A stretch of DNA of 32,029 nucleotides from JBHENN01 sp046262015 (GTDB lineage Bacteria; Actinomycetota; CADDZG01; WHSQ01): contig JBHENN010000029.1 in assembly GCA_046262015.1 (NCBI GenBank), forward strand, positions 1 through 32,029. The letters are read 5' to 3'. Shown here one piece after another: positions 8,040-14,481 of the stretch. The position numbers and the translations under genes are program-made. Position 1 is the stretch's first letter. The number at the start of each line of letters is the position of its first letter. Below the pieces are notes generated by a model. It was not told the DNA's origin, did not search any database, and saw nothing but the letters and a program-made list of their open reading frames with translations.

Positions 8040-8323
8040 CACGAGCTCCAGATCCAGAACAACGCCTCGCCCTGGTGGACCGGCTGGCCTGGAACCGCCA
8101 GCATGCCCATGACCCAACCACGGAACTTGGACTCGACCGCGACGTGCTCTTCCCCGGCGCGCACCATGGCGAGCTCACTGCCGGGCTCGACCCACTCGCC
8201 TTCCGTGGTGAAGGTCTCGGGCGGAAGGGGCTCGAAGCGACCCGCGCAGGGCGCCACGATCACGCGCTCGCGCATCTCGCTCAGCTGATCGAGAACCAGG
8301 TCCCGCCGCTCCATCTCAAGCAT
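8039..8323 (-). CDS. Biotin-carrier (BCCP/lipoyl)-like domain protein lacking the modifiable lysine
   Basis: A 94-residue protein between fabD and fabH. Residues 21-92 follow the barrel-sandwich fold of biotin carboxyl carrier proteins: VIVAPCAGRFE matches the VxSPMxGxF strand, GEWVEPGSELAMV the VKxGDxLCxVE strand, and FRGWVMGMLAVPGQPV the SGxVxxILVxxGQPV strand. The AMKM motif that carries the biotinylated lysine aligns with AGEE at 56-59, so Lys is replaced by Glu58. It is therefore unlikely to be biotinylated or lipoylated there. A structural or scaffold role in the fatty-acid synthase, or binding of an acetyl-CoA carboxylase subunit, is only conjecture. The ATG at 8323 overlaps the end of fabD by eight bases; an ATG at 8314 is the alternative. 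Confidence 0.72.
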   Translation of the reverse strand: MLEMERRDLVLDQLSEMRERVIVAPCAGRFEPLPPETFTTEGEWVEPGSELAMVRAGEEHVAVESKFRGWVMGMLAVPGQPVHQGEALFWIWSS

Positions 8324-9191
8324 CGAGCAACACCTTCCGATCCGAGAAGGTCTTCTCGGCCAGCCGACCGACCACCCGACCCGGACCCAGGTCCTCGAAC
8401 GAGCGCGCGCCGTGGGCCCACAGCCACTCGAGCGACTGCCGCCAGCGGATCGGCTCCGAGACCTGTCGCACGAGAAGAGCCCGGATCTCGCCGGGCGCCC
8501 GGTAGGGCGCGGCGCTGAGGTTCGATACGACCGGTATGCGGGGCGTACGGATCGATACGTGGTCGAGGGCATCTCTCAGCGCCGGCTCGGCCGGGCGCAT
8601 GGCGGGACTGTGGAACGCGCCGCTCACCTCGAGCAGCACTGCCCGTCCACCCAGCTGCGTCACACGGCGACCGGCGTCGCCGAGAGCTTCTTCGGCGCCC
8701 GACAGGACCAGTTGACCGGGAGCGTTGTCGTTCGCCACCACCACGCCCGCGGCGGCGGCCAGCTCGTCGAGCTGCTCGCGCTCGAGGCCGATCACTGCGG
8801 CCATCCCCCCGGGCGCGGCGCGCGCCGCGGCATTCATCGCAGCGGCGCGCGCCGCCACGACCGCCAGGCCGTCCTCGAAGGAGAAGGACCCACCCGCGAC
8901 CAGAGCGGCGTACTCGCCGAGGCTGTGACCCGCGAGGCACCGGAAGCTTCGCCCGGTGTCCAGGGAGCGACGCCAAGCGATGCAACTCGCGACGAAGATC
9001 GCCGGTTGAGCGAGGCTCGTGGGAACCTTCGATCCACGGCGGCGTGCGTGCGCCTCGATGGGCTTGCGGAGCGGCTCGCCCAGCAGCCCTTCGGCGATCT
9101 CGAGATACGGGTCGCCTTCGGCAAGAGCAGCCAGAACGGACTTGCTGTCGACTCCCTGTCCGGGGAACAGACCAGCGGTAGCTTCGGTCAT
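8316..9191 (-). CDS. fabD: Malonyl-CoA:ACP transacylase
   Basis: The protein has 291 residues. The N-terminal LFPGQG motif, the nucleophile Ser90 in GHSLGEY and the catalytic His194 in SGAFHSPAM are present. It loads malonyl groups from CoA onto AcpP. The ATG at 9191 overlaps the stop of the sigma-factor gene (ATGA), so fabD translation is coupled to that of the sigma factor. The frame stays open far upstream, but the extension is Arg/Pro-rich shadow coding over the sigma gene and was rejected. Confidence 0.94.
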   Translation of the reverse strand: MTEATAGLFPGQGVDSKSVLAALAEGDPYLEIAEGLLGEPLRKPIEAHARRRGSKVPTSLAQPAIFVASCIAWRRSLDTGRSFRCLAGHSLGEYAALVAGGSFSFEDGLAVVAARAAAMNAAARAAPGGMAAVIGLEREQLDELAAAAGVVVANDNAPGQLVLSGAEEALGDAGRRVTQLGGRAVLLEVSGAFHSPAMRPAEPALRDALDHVSIRTPRIPVVSNLSAAPYRAPGEIRALLVRQVSEPIRWRQSLEWLWAHGARSFEDLGPGRVVGRLAEKTFSDRKVLLDA

Positions 9192-9763
9192 CGAGGATCG
9201 CTCCCTTCCATAGATCGACGGAGACGCTCCCTCGCTCGATGTAACAGGACCCGTACCGCCCCCCGGCTCCGGCGCATGCGGCGACCGACCTCTTCGATCG
9301 GTAGGTCGCGCAGGTACCTCAGGTCGAGCGCTCGCTGCTGGTCGGGCGGAAGCTCGGATATGTGGTCCCACACGAACGCGCGCGCTTCTCCGCGCACGAC
9401 GTGAGCCGCCGGCGACGGGGCGGGGTCGCTCGCCTCGGGCAGCACCTCGATCGCTACCGGAGCCCGGCCCTCCTTGTGACGCCAGGTCGTGATGGTGTTC
9501 TGCGCGATGCGGAACAACCACGCCTGATAGGGACCGTCGCCCCGAAACGTGTCGGCGCGGTCGAGAGCCTTCAGGAAGACGTGCGCGGTCACATCCTGCG
9601 CCACCTCGTCGTCGCCGGTCTTGCTGCGCACGAACCGGTAGACGGGATAGTGATGCCGCGCGTACAGTTCGGCGAACGCGTCGAGGACGTCCGACGCATG
9701 GCGCGCCAGAACGTCGTCATCTAGATGTTTCAGCCCTTGTTGATCAGGGATGGCAAAGGTCAT
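9188..9763 (-). CDS. ECF-type RNA polymerase sigma-70 family factor
   Basis: The protein has 191 residues from the ATG at 9763. Region 2 is at about 28-97 (ELYARHHYPVYRFVRSKTG, then AWLFRIAQNTITTWRH). Region 4 is at about 135-185 (ISELPPDQQRALDLRYL, then the helix-turn-helix IEEVGRRMRRSRGAVRVLLHRARERL). Regions 1 and 3 are absent, as in extracytoplasmic-function sigma factors. A GGAGG lies about ten bases before the ATG. There is no adjacent anti-sigma gene. It is the first gene of the fatty-acid operon and is coupled to fabD, which suggests that it directs expression of lipid-synthesis genes or itself. Target promoters are not known. Confidence 0.88.
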   Translation of the reverse strand: MTFAIPDQQGLKHLDDDVLARHASDVLDAFAELYARHHYPVYRFVRSKTGDDEVAQDVTAHVFLKALDRADTFRGDGPYQAWLFRIAQNTITTWRHKEGRAPVAIEVLPEASDPAPSPAAHVVRGEARAFVWDHISELPPDQQRALDLRYLRDLPIEEVGRRMRRSRGAVRVLLHRARERLRRSMEGSDPR

Positions 9764-9827
9764 ACGGGTTATGGCCTCCTCCCCGCCTGTATCCCTTATA
9801 CGACCCCCGTATGTCGGTCGCGTTACA
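9761..9827 (-). promoter_or_regulatory. Candidate ECF-type promoter and CGTAT repeats upstream of the sigma-fab operon
   Basis: On the minus strand TGTAAC (9827-9822) is followed after 17 bases by GTCGTA (9804-9799), which resembles an ECF -35/-10 pair and would permit autoregulation. CATACGGG at 9761-9768 and CCCGTATG at 9806-9813 are perfect inverted copies; a further ATACG-N5-CGTAT palindrome (9798-9812) overlaps the proposed -10. The role is inferred. Confidence 0.35.
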
Positions 9828-9980
9828 GGTTGAGGGAAATATCCTGAAACTTGACCCGGTGGTCCGACTGAGTTCTGGAACCTCCGGTCAAGACAGCGCC
9901 CCGCCCGTGGCGCCTCCCTCGCGGGGGCGCGGAGGACGGATCGGTGCGCCGGTGCGCCGCGCCGGTGGCACGATTGGTCG
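9764..9980. other. Intergenic region between the sigma-fab operon and clpS (divergent)
   Basis: At 217 bp this is the longest gene-free stretch in the window. It must contain the promoters of both divergent operons. The left part holds the CGTAT repeats and ECF-like promoter described separately. A GC-rich CCTCCC...GGGGGCG inverted segment lies near 9915-9940. A weak -10 (CACGAT, 9969-9974) lies six bases before the clpS GTG. No small ORF looks real. Confidence 0.6.
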
Positions 9981-10277
9981 GTGGAGACGACCCTGGCCCC
10001 CGCCGAGCTCGACGACGTCGACGCAGGCGAAACAACCGAGGCCGACCGCCCGTGGCTCGTCATCGTGTGGAACGACCCGATCAATCTGATGTCGTACGTG
10101 ACCTGGGTCTTCCAGAGGCTGTTCGGATACTCCCGCGCCAAGGCGACCAAGCTGATGCTCGACGTGCACCACAAGGGCCGCGCGGTGGTATCGAGCGGCA
10201 GCCGCGAGAAAGCCGAGCTCGACTGCTTCCGCCTCCACGGGTGCGGGCTCTGGGCAACGATCGCCAAGAGCGACTGA
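9981..10277 (+). CDS. clpS: ATP-dependent Clp protease adaptor ClpS
   Basis: The protein has 98 residues. ClpS binds proteins with N-degron residues and hands them to the ClpA/C-ClpP protease in the cytosol. The core is visible: VWNDPINLMSYV (Asn31-Asp32 in the binding pocket), ATKLMLDVHHKG (His63/64) and a C-terminal strand ending in ATIAKSD. The N-terminal 22 residues are acidic and flexible, as usual. The GTG at 9981 has no Shine-Dalgarno sequence; a -10-like CACGAT ends six bases before it, so the mRNA may be leaderless. It shares one base with the next gene (TGATG). Confidence 0.93.
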   Translation: METTLAPAELDDVDAGETTEADRPWLVIVWNDPINLMSYVTWVFQRLFGYSRAKATKLMLDVHHKGRAVVSSGSREKAELDCFRLHGCGLWATIAKSD

Positions 10278-10768
10278 TGGCCGGCTTCGCCTCATCCGCT
10301 GGTGGGATCAGCGTCCGGCTCGAACCGCACGAGCGCGGTCTGCTCGCGGAGCTCGTGCACGAGATGCGCACCCTGTTGGAGGCGGACGTGCCGCCGGAAG
10401 ACGAGGTGCTACAGCGGTTGTTCCCGCGAGCGTATGAAGAAGACGCCGACGAAGACGCCTACCGCGAGCTGATCGGCGGTCAGCTGCAGGACCACAAGAT
10501 CGCCGCCCTCCTGGCGATCCAGCGTCACCTGGAGCAGGATCCCTCCGCCCCGACGCTGGAGCTCGACGGAGAGGACCTGGACGCGTGGCTGGCGTGGCTC
10601 ACCGACGTGCGGTTGGCGATCGGCACGCGACTGGGCATCACAGAAGAGAAGATGGAGGTCGAGGTGGATCCGGATGATCCGGACTCCGCCGCGTTGTCCG
10701 TCCTGCACTGGCTGGGGTGGCTCCAGGAAGGGTCGCTTCAAGCGATGAGCGAGGGAGAGCCACGATGA
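10277..10768 (+). CDS. DUF2017 family protein (actinobacterial, ClpS-linked)
   Basis: A 163-residue acidic protein with the DUF2017 pattern: LEPHERGLLAELVHEMRTLL at about 16-35, a PRAYEEDADEDAYREL segment at about 50, and a C-terminal DPDSAALSVLHWLGWLQEGSL. The family is confined mainly to Actinomycetota and sits next to clpS in mycobacteria, where, as I recall, the homologue AosR (Rv1332) was described as a thiol-based oxidative-stress regulator. This copy contains no cysteine at all, so it cannot sense oxidation by a disulfide. It is coupled on both sides: TGATG with clpS, ATGA with the peroxiredoxin. The molecular function remains unknown. Confidence 0.85.
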   Translation: MAGFASSAGGISVRLEPHERGLLAELVHEMRTLLEADVPPEDEVLQRLFPRAYEEDADEDAYRELIGGQLQDHKIAALLAIQRHLEQDPSAPTLELDGEDLDAWLAWLTDVRLAIGTRLGITEEKMEVEVDPDDPDSAALSVLHWLGWLQEGSLQAMSEGEPR

Positions 10769-11235
10769 CCGACCTGCGACCGGGCGAACCCGCCCCGTCG
10801 TTCGATCTGGTCGACGGGGATGGCCGCCGCTGGCGGCTGGACGACCTGCGCGGGGACAAGGTCGTCCTGTACTTCTATCCGGCCGACGACACCCCCGGCT
10901 GAAGCGCCGAAGCGAGCGACTTCCGTGATGCGCAGTCGCGATTCGAGCGAGCCGGTTACCTGGTCCTCGGCGCTAGCCCGCAGGACGCGCGGTCGCACGC
11001 CCGGTTCAAGGACAAGTACGGGCTGAACTTCCCGCTGCTGGTCGACGAGGGAGCCGAGCTTGCCCAGCGCTACGGCGCGTGGGGGAAGCGGACGATCTTC
11101 GGCAAGGAGATCGTATCGGTGAAACGCTCCACGTTCGTGATCGACGAGCACGGCAACCTCGCCCATGCCCTCTACGGCGTCCGCGCCAAGGGACACGTCC
11201 AAGACCTGTTGGCGCTGTTGGGGATTGCGGCCTAG
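10765..11235 (+). CDS. bcp: Bcp/PrxQ-type peroxiredoxin with selenocysteine (in-frame TGA at 10900-10902)
   Basis: Read through one TGA, the gene gives 156 residues, the usual Bcp length. Residues 1-45 match Bcp (LRPGEPAPSFDL, KVVLYFYPADDTPG). Codon 46, where Bcp has its peroxidatic cysteine (TPG-C-T), is TGA. The frame continues as SAEASDFRD and on through YLVLGASPQD, GLNFPLLVDEG, YGAWGKR and STFVIDEHGNL to TAG at 11233. No in-frame ATG or GTG occurs after the TGA until near the end, so the second part is not a separate gene. A SECIS-like hairpin follows the TGA. I infer Sec46 as the catalytic residue of a thiol-dependent peroxidase reducing hydrogen peroxide or lipid hydroperoxides. The resolving position five residues on is Ser, so it would be of the one-(seleno)cysteine kind. 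A point-mutated or misread TGC is the main alternative. The start overlaps the DUF2017 stop (ATGA). Confidence 0.82.
10900..10902 (+). other. Selenocysteine codon (recoded UGA) of the Bcp-like peroxiredoxin
   Basis: The triplet TGA is codon 46 of the frame that starts at 10765. It replaces the peroxidatic cysteine codon and has conserved peroxiredoxin sequence in the same frame on both sides. Recoding needs SelA/B/C/D, which are not in this window. Confidence 0.78.
10903..10945 (+). promoter_or_regulatory. Putative bacterial SECIS element
   Basis: Just after the TGA, GCGACU (10916-10921) pairs with AGUCGC (10934-10939), six base pairs. Inside it C10923-G10932 and G10925-C10931 can close an apical loop UGAUG (10926-10930) with a guanine in its second position. 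The loop begins 23 bases after the TGA. Stem position and a loop guanine agree with what is known of bacterial SECIS elements bound by SelB. High GC content makes chance hairpins common, and an alternative fold (GCGC 10904-10907 with 10930-10933, inner GAAG/CUUC) exists. Confidence 0.55.
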
Positions 11236-11243
11236 GTCTCTCG

Positions 11244-11260
11244 CGCTCCCGGGGAGAGCG
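11244..11260. terminator. Hairpin between convergent bcp and ABC permease genes
   Basis: CGCTC (11244-11248) pairs with GAGCG (11256-11260) across a seven-base loop. It lies in the 30-bp gap between two convergent stop codons and could end transcription from both sides. There is no U-run, so the call is weak. Confidence 0.3.
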
Positions 11261-11265
11261 GACCT

Positions 11266-12051
11266 TCAGTAGATCTCGAGGGTCGCGCGGCGGCGTGCTT
11301 CGTCCTCGAAGTACCGGAACAGGAGGTACGCGGCGGCCCCGTAGAACAGCCCGATGACGATCTCGGTCCGTACCAGGTGCCCCACCGCCGGAAGACCCGC
11401 ACCGGCGGCGACCGCGCGCGCGGCCTCGATCCCATGAGTCAGCGGCAAGGCCCGGCCGATGGAGCTCATCCACCCGGGCAAGGTTGCGAGCGGCACGTTG
11501 ACGCCGCAGAAGAGCAACATCAGGTAGTAGATGAGGTTCGCCACGAAGAAGACGTCGCGGGCGCGCAGACCGATCGAACCCATGAGCAACCCGAAGAACG
11601 TCGTCGAGATCACCGTCACGGTCACCACCGCCAGTAGCGCAGGGACCTGGTGGGCACCGAGATCGAAATCGAGCAGCGTCAGTCCGACCCCGAAGCCGAA
11701 CACCGAGATGACGATCCCATTGAGGATGTAGGGAAGCGCGCGCCCGAGGAACAACGCCATCCGGTTCGCCGGCGAAGCAAGCAGCGAGGGCAGAGTGCCC
11801 ATCCATCGTTCGTTCCCGATCGCCATCGTCGAGCCGTAGATCGAGGACATGGCACAGACCTGCACCGCGTTCCCAACCACGAAGAAGGCATCGTTGCGCA
11901 ATCCGCTGTAGCGCCCGAGATGAGCGAAGAAGAGGATCTGGAATATGGGGCTTCCCAGCATCGTGGGGACATAGACGGCGGGCCTGATCCAATTGAACAG
12001 CGCGCGATACGAGATCAAGCCCCCGATGAAGAACACCCGTGCGGTCCTCAC
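11266..12051 (-). CDS. ABC-2 type transporter permease (second subunit)
   Basis: The protein has 261 residues and six hydrophobic segments, typical of ABC-2 exporters. The amphipathic start RTARVFFIGGLISYRALFNW precedes TM1. The conserved central region with SIYGSTMAIGNERWMGTLPSLLASP (about 80-105) is the coupling segment before TM3, and LPGWMSSIGRALPLTHGIEA follows in the last third, as in the family. The GTG at 12051 has a GAGG five bases before it and follows the previous gene after seven bases; a longer in-frame start at 12132 runs into that gene and was rejected. With the two upstream genes it forms an efflux system of unknown substrate in the inner membrane. Confidence 0.85.
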   Translation of the reverse strand: MRTARVFFIGGLISYRALFNWIRPAVYVPTMLGSPIFQILFFAHLGRYSGLRNDAFFVVGNAVQVCAMSSIYGSTMAIGNERWMGTLPSLLASPANRMALFLGRALPYILNGIVISVFGFGVGLTLLDFDLGAHQVPALLAVVTVTVISTTFFGLLMGSIGLRARDVFFVANLIYYLMLLFCGVNVPLATLPGWMSSIGRALPLTHGIEAARAVAAGAGLPAVGHLVRTEIVIGLFYGAAAYLLFRYFEDEARRRATLEIY

Positions 12052-12058
12052 TGGGACC

Positions 12059-12862
12059 TCATGTAAGAGCGAGAGACGCTCGTTCGCGGGCCAGCTTTTC
12101 GAAGTATCCGAGGAAGACCGTGCCGACCACAAGGTAAACCGCTGCCAGGACGACGCACATCACGATCGCGACGACCGGGTCGCCTCCGAGAGCGGCGCCT
12201 CTTATCGCCCTGATACCCCACGTCGGCGCCAGCACCCAACCGAGGGGCGCCACCCAACCCGGCAACAGCGCCACCGGCACGAGCAACCCGGTGATCAGCC
12301 ACACCGGATACTCCAGGAGGTTCGACAGCGCGTTCGCGTGCCGGTAGAGCACGAAGGAGGCCGCGAGCACGAGTCCGAGCAACCCCAGACCGAGGACCGT
12401 GGCCGGGACCGCGAGCGCGAAGAGCAAGGGATGAGCGAGCTGAAGGGGTATCCCGAACATCACCCGGCCCCATAACAGCGTGGCGGTGAGCGAGTAGATG
12501 CCGATCGCAGAGGTCGATAGTGTCAGGGGTAGCAGGACCAGCACGAACGGCGCCGGCGCCGCGACCAGGATCTCGAGCGTCCCGTCCCATCGCTGCCACT
12601 GGATCGCCCCCCCTGAGCCGAACAGGGTCGACGACCAGATGCCCATCAACCCCGCCCCAAGAGCCGCGTACAGCAGCGATTCGGCGTTCTGGCCGGCCCT
12701 GAACATGAAGAACGCGATCGTGGCGAAGATCACGGGCTGGAAGACCGACGTGAGCACGAAGAACGACGACTTCGTGAGGCTCTTCACGTAGAAGGCCATC
12801 CCACGCAGGATCAGCCGACCGATCCGCCGGGGGCCGAGCCCTGCGGGCCGTCGGCCGCTCAT
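12059..12862 (-). CDS. ABC-2 type transporter permease (first subunit)
   Basis: The protein has 267 residues, a basic N-terminus and six predicted membrane segments, for example FFVLTSVFQPVIFATIAFFMF near 35-55. The ABC-2 features LFGSGGAIQWQRWDGTLEILVAAP (about 80-105) and LPGWVAPLGWVLAPTWGIRAI (about 198-218) are present. Together with the next gene it gives a two-permease exporter served by one ATPase. The two permeases are clearly different paralogues, so a heterodimer is likely. Its ATG overlaps the ATPase stop (ATGA). The substrate is not deducible. Confidence 0.85.
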   Translation of the reverse strand: MSGRRPAGLGPRRIGRLILRGMAFYVKSLTKSSFFVLTSVFQPVIFATIAFFMFRAGQNAESLLYAALGAGLMGIWSSTLFGSGGAIQWQRWDGTLEILVAAPAPFVLVLLPLTLSTSAIGIYSLTATLLWGRVMFGIPLQLAHPLLFALAVPATVLGLGLLGLVLAASFVLYRHANALSNLLEYPVWLITGLLVPVALLPGWVAPLGWVLAPTWGIRAIRGAALGGDPVVAIVMCVVLAAVYLVVGTVFLGYFEKLARERASLALT

Positions 12863-13827
12863 CCTTCGGTCACCAGAGCGATGTACGCGTCCTCCAGCGT
12901 GGGCTCGCGCACGCCGACCCGGCCGAGCCGCGTATCGCCCAGCCCGCTCAGCAGCGTCGAGGTCAGCTCGTTCCCTCTGGCGGACTGCACCTGGATGAGC
13001 TGGGCGTGCTCGCGATCCTCGACGGAGACCGACGCCACCCCATCGATCGCCCGGAGCGACTCGATGCGCTCCTCGGACACGCCGAACGCCTCGATCTCGA
13101 CCACCGTCCGGTCCGCGACGACATCCTTCAGGTCGGCAGGCGTTCCCTCGGCGACGATCCGTCCGCCCGCGATCACGGCGATCCGGTCACATAGCGCGTC
13201 CGCCTCGAACATGTAATGGGTCGTCAGAAGCACGGTCTTGCCGGCCTGGGTGAGCGCCGCGATCATGGTCCGCAGCTCCCGCGCCCCGACGGGGTCCACG
13301 CCGATCGTCGGCTCGTCGAGGAAGACGACGGGAGGATCGTGGATCAGGCCGCGGGCGATGTGCAAGCGCTGGCGCATCCCGCGCGAGTACCCCTCGACAC
13401 GCTCCTTCTCGCGGCCCGTCAGGCCGACCATCTCCAGCAGGGAGCCGATACGGCGTCCTTGCTCCCGCGCGGGCACGCCGTAGAGCTCGGCGAAGTACCT
13501 GAGGTTGTCGAGCGCCGACAGGCGTTCGTAGAGGCCGCGATCGCCACCGAAGACGTAACCGATCCGCTCGCGCACGGCCCGCGGGTTGTCGACAACGTCG
13601 TACCCGAGGACACGTGCAGAGCCGGAGGTGGGGATCAGCAGCGTGATGAGCATCTTGATCGTGGTGGTCTTACCCGCGCCGTTCGGGCCGAGCAAGCCGA
13701 ACAGCTCGCCTGCCGCGACCTCGAAGCTCACGCCGCGGACGGCTTGCACCTCGAGCGAACGCCGGCGCAGCGAGCCCGTTGTCGTCTTGTACGTGCGCCA
13801 TAGGTCGCGAGCTTCGATCACGGACAT
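12859..13827 (-). CDS. ABC transporter ATP-binding protein (ABC-2 exporter, DrrA-like)
   Basis: The protein has 322 residues. Walker A GPNGAGKTT is at about 47-55, the signature YSRGMRQRL at about 140, and Walker B VVFLDEPT followed by GVDPVGARELR. A C-terminal extension after residue 215 is typical of DrrA/NatA-type drug or lipid exporters. It powers the two permeases encoded next. The ATG at 13827 is preceded at exactly six bases by GATAAT, so a leaderless mRNA is probable; the upstream in-frame start at 13902 lies across the divergent hydrolase start and was rejected. Confidence 0.92.
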   Translation of the reverse strand: MSVIEARDLWRTYKTTTGSLRRRSLEVQAVRGVSFEVAAGELFGLLGPNGAGKTTTIKMLITLLIPTSGSARVLGYDVVDNPRAVRERIGYVFGGDRGLYERLSALDNLRYFAELYGVPAREQGRRIGSLLEMVGLTGREKERVEGYSRGMRQRLHIARGLIHDPPVVFLDEPTIGVDPVGARELRTMIAALTQAGKTVLLTTHYMFEADALCDRIAVIAGGRIVAEGTPADLKDVVADRTVVEIEAFGVSEERIESLRAIDGVASVSVEDREHAQLIQVQSARGNELTSTLLSGLGDTRLGRVGVREPTLEDAYIALVTEG

Positions 13828-13833
13828 CCCGGC

Positions 13834-13839
13834 ATTATC
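13834..13839 (-). promoter_or_regulatory. -10 element (GATAAT) of the ABC transporter operon, leaderless
   Basis: On the minus strand GATAAT ends six bases before the ATG at 13827, so transcription should begin at the start codon. No good -35 is visible. Confidence 0.5.
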
Positions 13840-13882
13840 GACCGTATGCGGATGCGCCCATATACGTCCCTGGCCGGGGAAG

Positions 13883-13888
13883 TAGGGT
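13883..13888 (+). promoter_or_regulatory. -10 element (TAGGGT) of the hydrolase gene, leaderless
   Basis: TAGGGT ends six bases before the ATG at 13895 and three before an in-frame GTG at 13892. The six-base spacing shared with other genes here favours the ATG. Confidence 0.45.
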
Positions 13889-13894
13889 CCCGTG

Positions 13895-14467
13895 ATGGCC
13901 ACGGTGCTCCTCTTCCATCATGCGCTCGGACAGACCCCCGGCTTTCTCCAGTTCGCCGACGAGCTACGGGGTTCGAGCCATACCGTGCACGCGCCCGACT
14001 TCTACGACGGCAAGACGTTCGCAGACCTTGACGAAGGCGTCGCGTTCGCGAAGGAGGTCGGATTCGGCGAGATCATCCGCCGTGGTTCCAAGGCGGCTGA
14101 CGACCTGCCGGCAGACACGGTTTATGCAGGCTTCTCGCTTGGCGTCATGCCCGCGCAGTCGCTGGCGCAGACCCGACCGGGCGCGCGCGGGGCGATCTTC
14201 TGTCACGCGTGCCTGCCTACGTCTGAGTTCGGGGGTCCGTGGCCCGCGGGCGTCCCGCTAGAGATCCACATGATGGACCGCGACCCGTGGGGCGACGAGG
14301 ACCTGCCTGCGGCCGAGCAGCTGGTCAAGGAGGTCGAAGAAGCAGAGCTGTTCCTCTATCCGGGCTCGGGCCACCTGTTCGCCGATCCCAGCGCGGACGA
14401 TCACGACGCAGAGGCAGCGGCGCTGCTCGAGGAACGAGTGCTGGCCTTCCTCCAGAGGGTCGGATAG
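13895..14467 (+). CDS. Dienelactone hydrolase family protein (serine nucleophile)
   Basis: The protein has 190 residues with an alpha/beta-hydrolase fold: VLLFHHALGQTPGFLQFADE at the N-terminus, nucleophile elbow AGFSLG with Ser81, acid region MMDRDPWGDE (about 127-135) and His160 in PGSGHLF. Classical dienelactone hydrolases use a cysteine in this elbow; here it is serine, so an esterase or lipase-like activity is more likely than true dienelactone hydrolysis. The substrate is unknown. The gene is divergent from the ABC transporter and converges on nfo. Confidence 0.8.
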   Translation: MATVLLFHHALGQTPGFLQFADELRGSSHTVHAPDFYDGKTFADLDEGVAFAKEVGFGEIIRRGSKAADDLPADTVYAGFSLGVMPAQSLAQTRPGARGAIFCHACLPTSEFGGPWPAGVPLEIHMMDRDPWGDEDLPAAEQLVKEVEEAELFLYPGSGHLFADPSADDHDAEAAALLEERVLAFLQRVG

Positions 14468-14481
14468 CCGAACAGCCTCCG

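Noticed and set aside
9764..10267. Upstream extension of the sigma-factor frame to 10267
   Set aside because: It would cover the divergent clpS gene and the promoter region, and has no sigma-family similarity.
10765..10902. TGA at 10900 as an ordinary stop, giving a 45-residue protein or a pseudogene
   Set aside because: The TGA sits precisely at the catalytic cysteine codon, the frame stays intact and conserved afterwards, and a hairpin follows; a random nonsense mutation at that one codon is less likely. It is kept as the main alternative.
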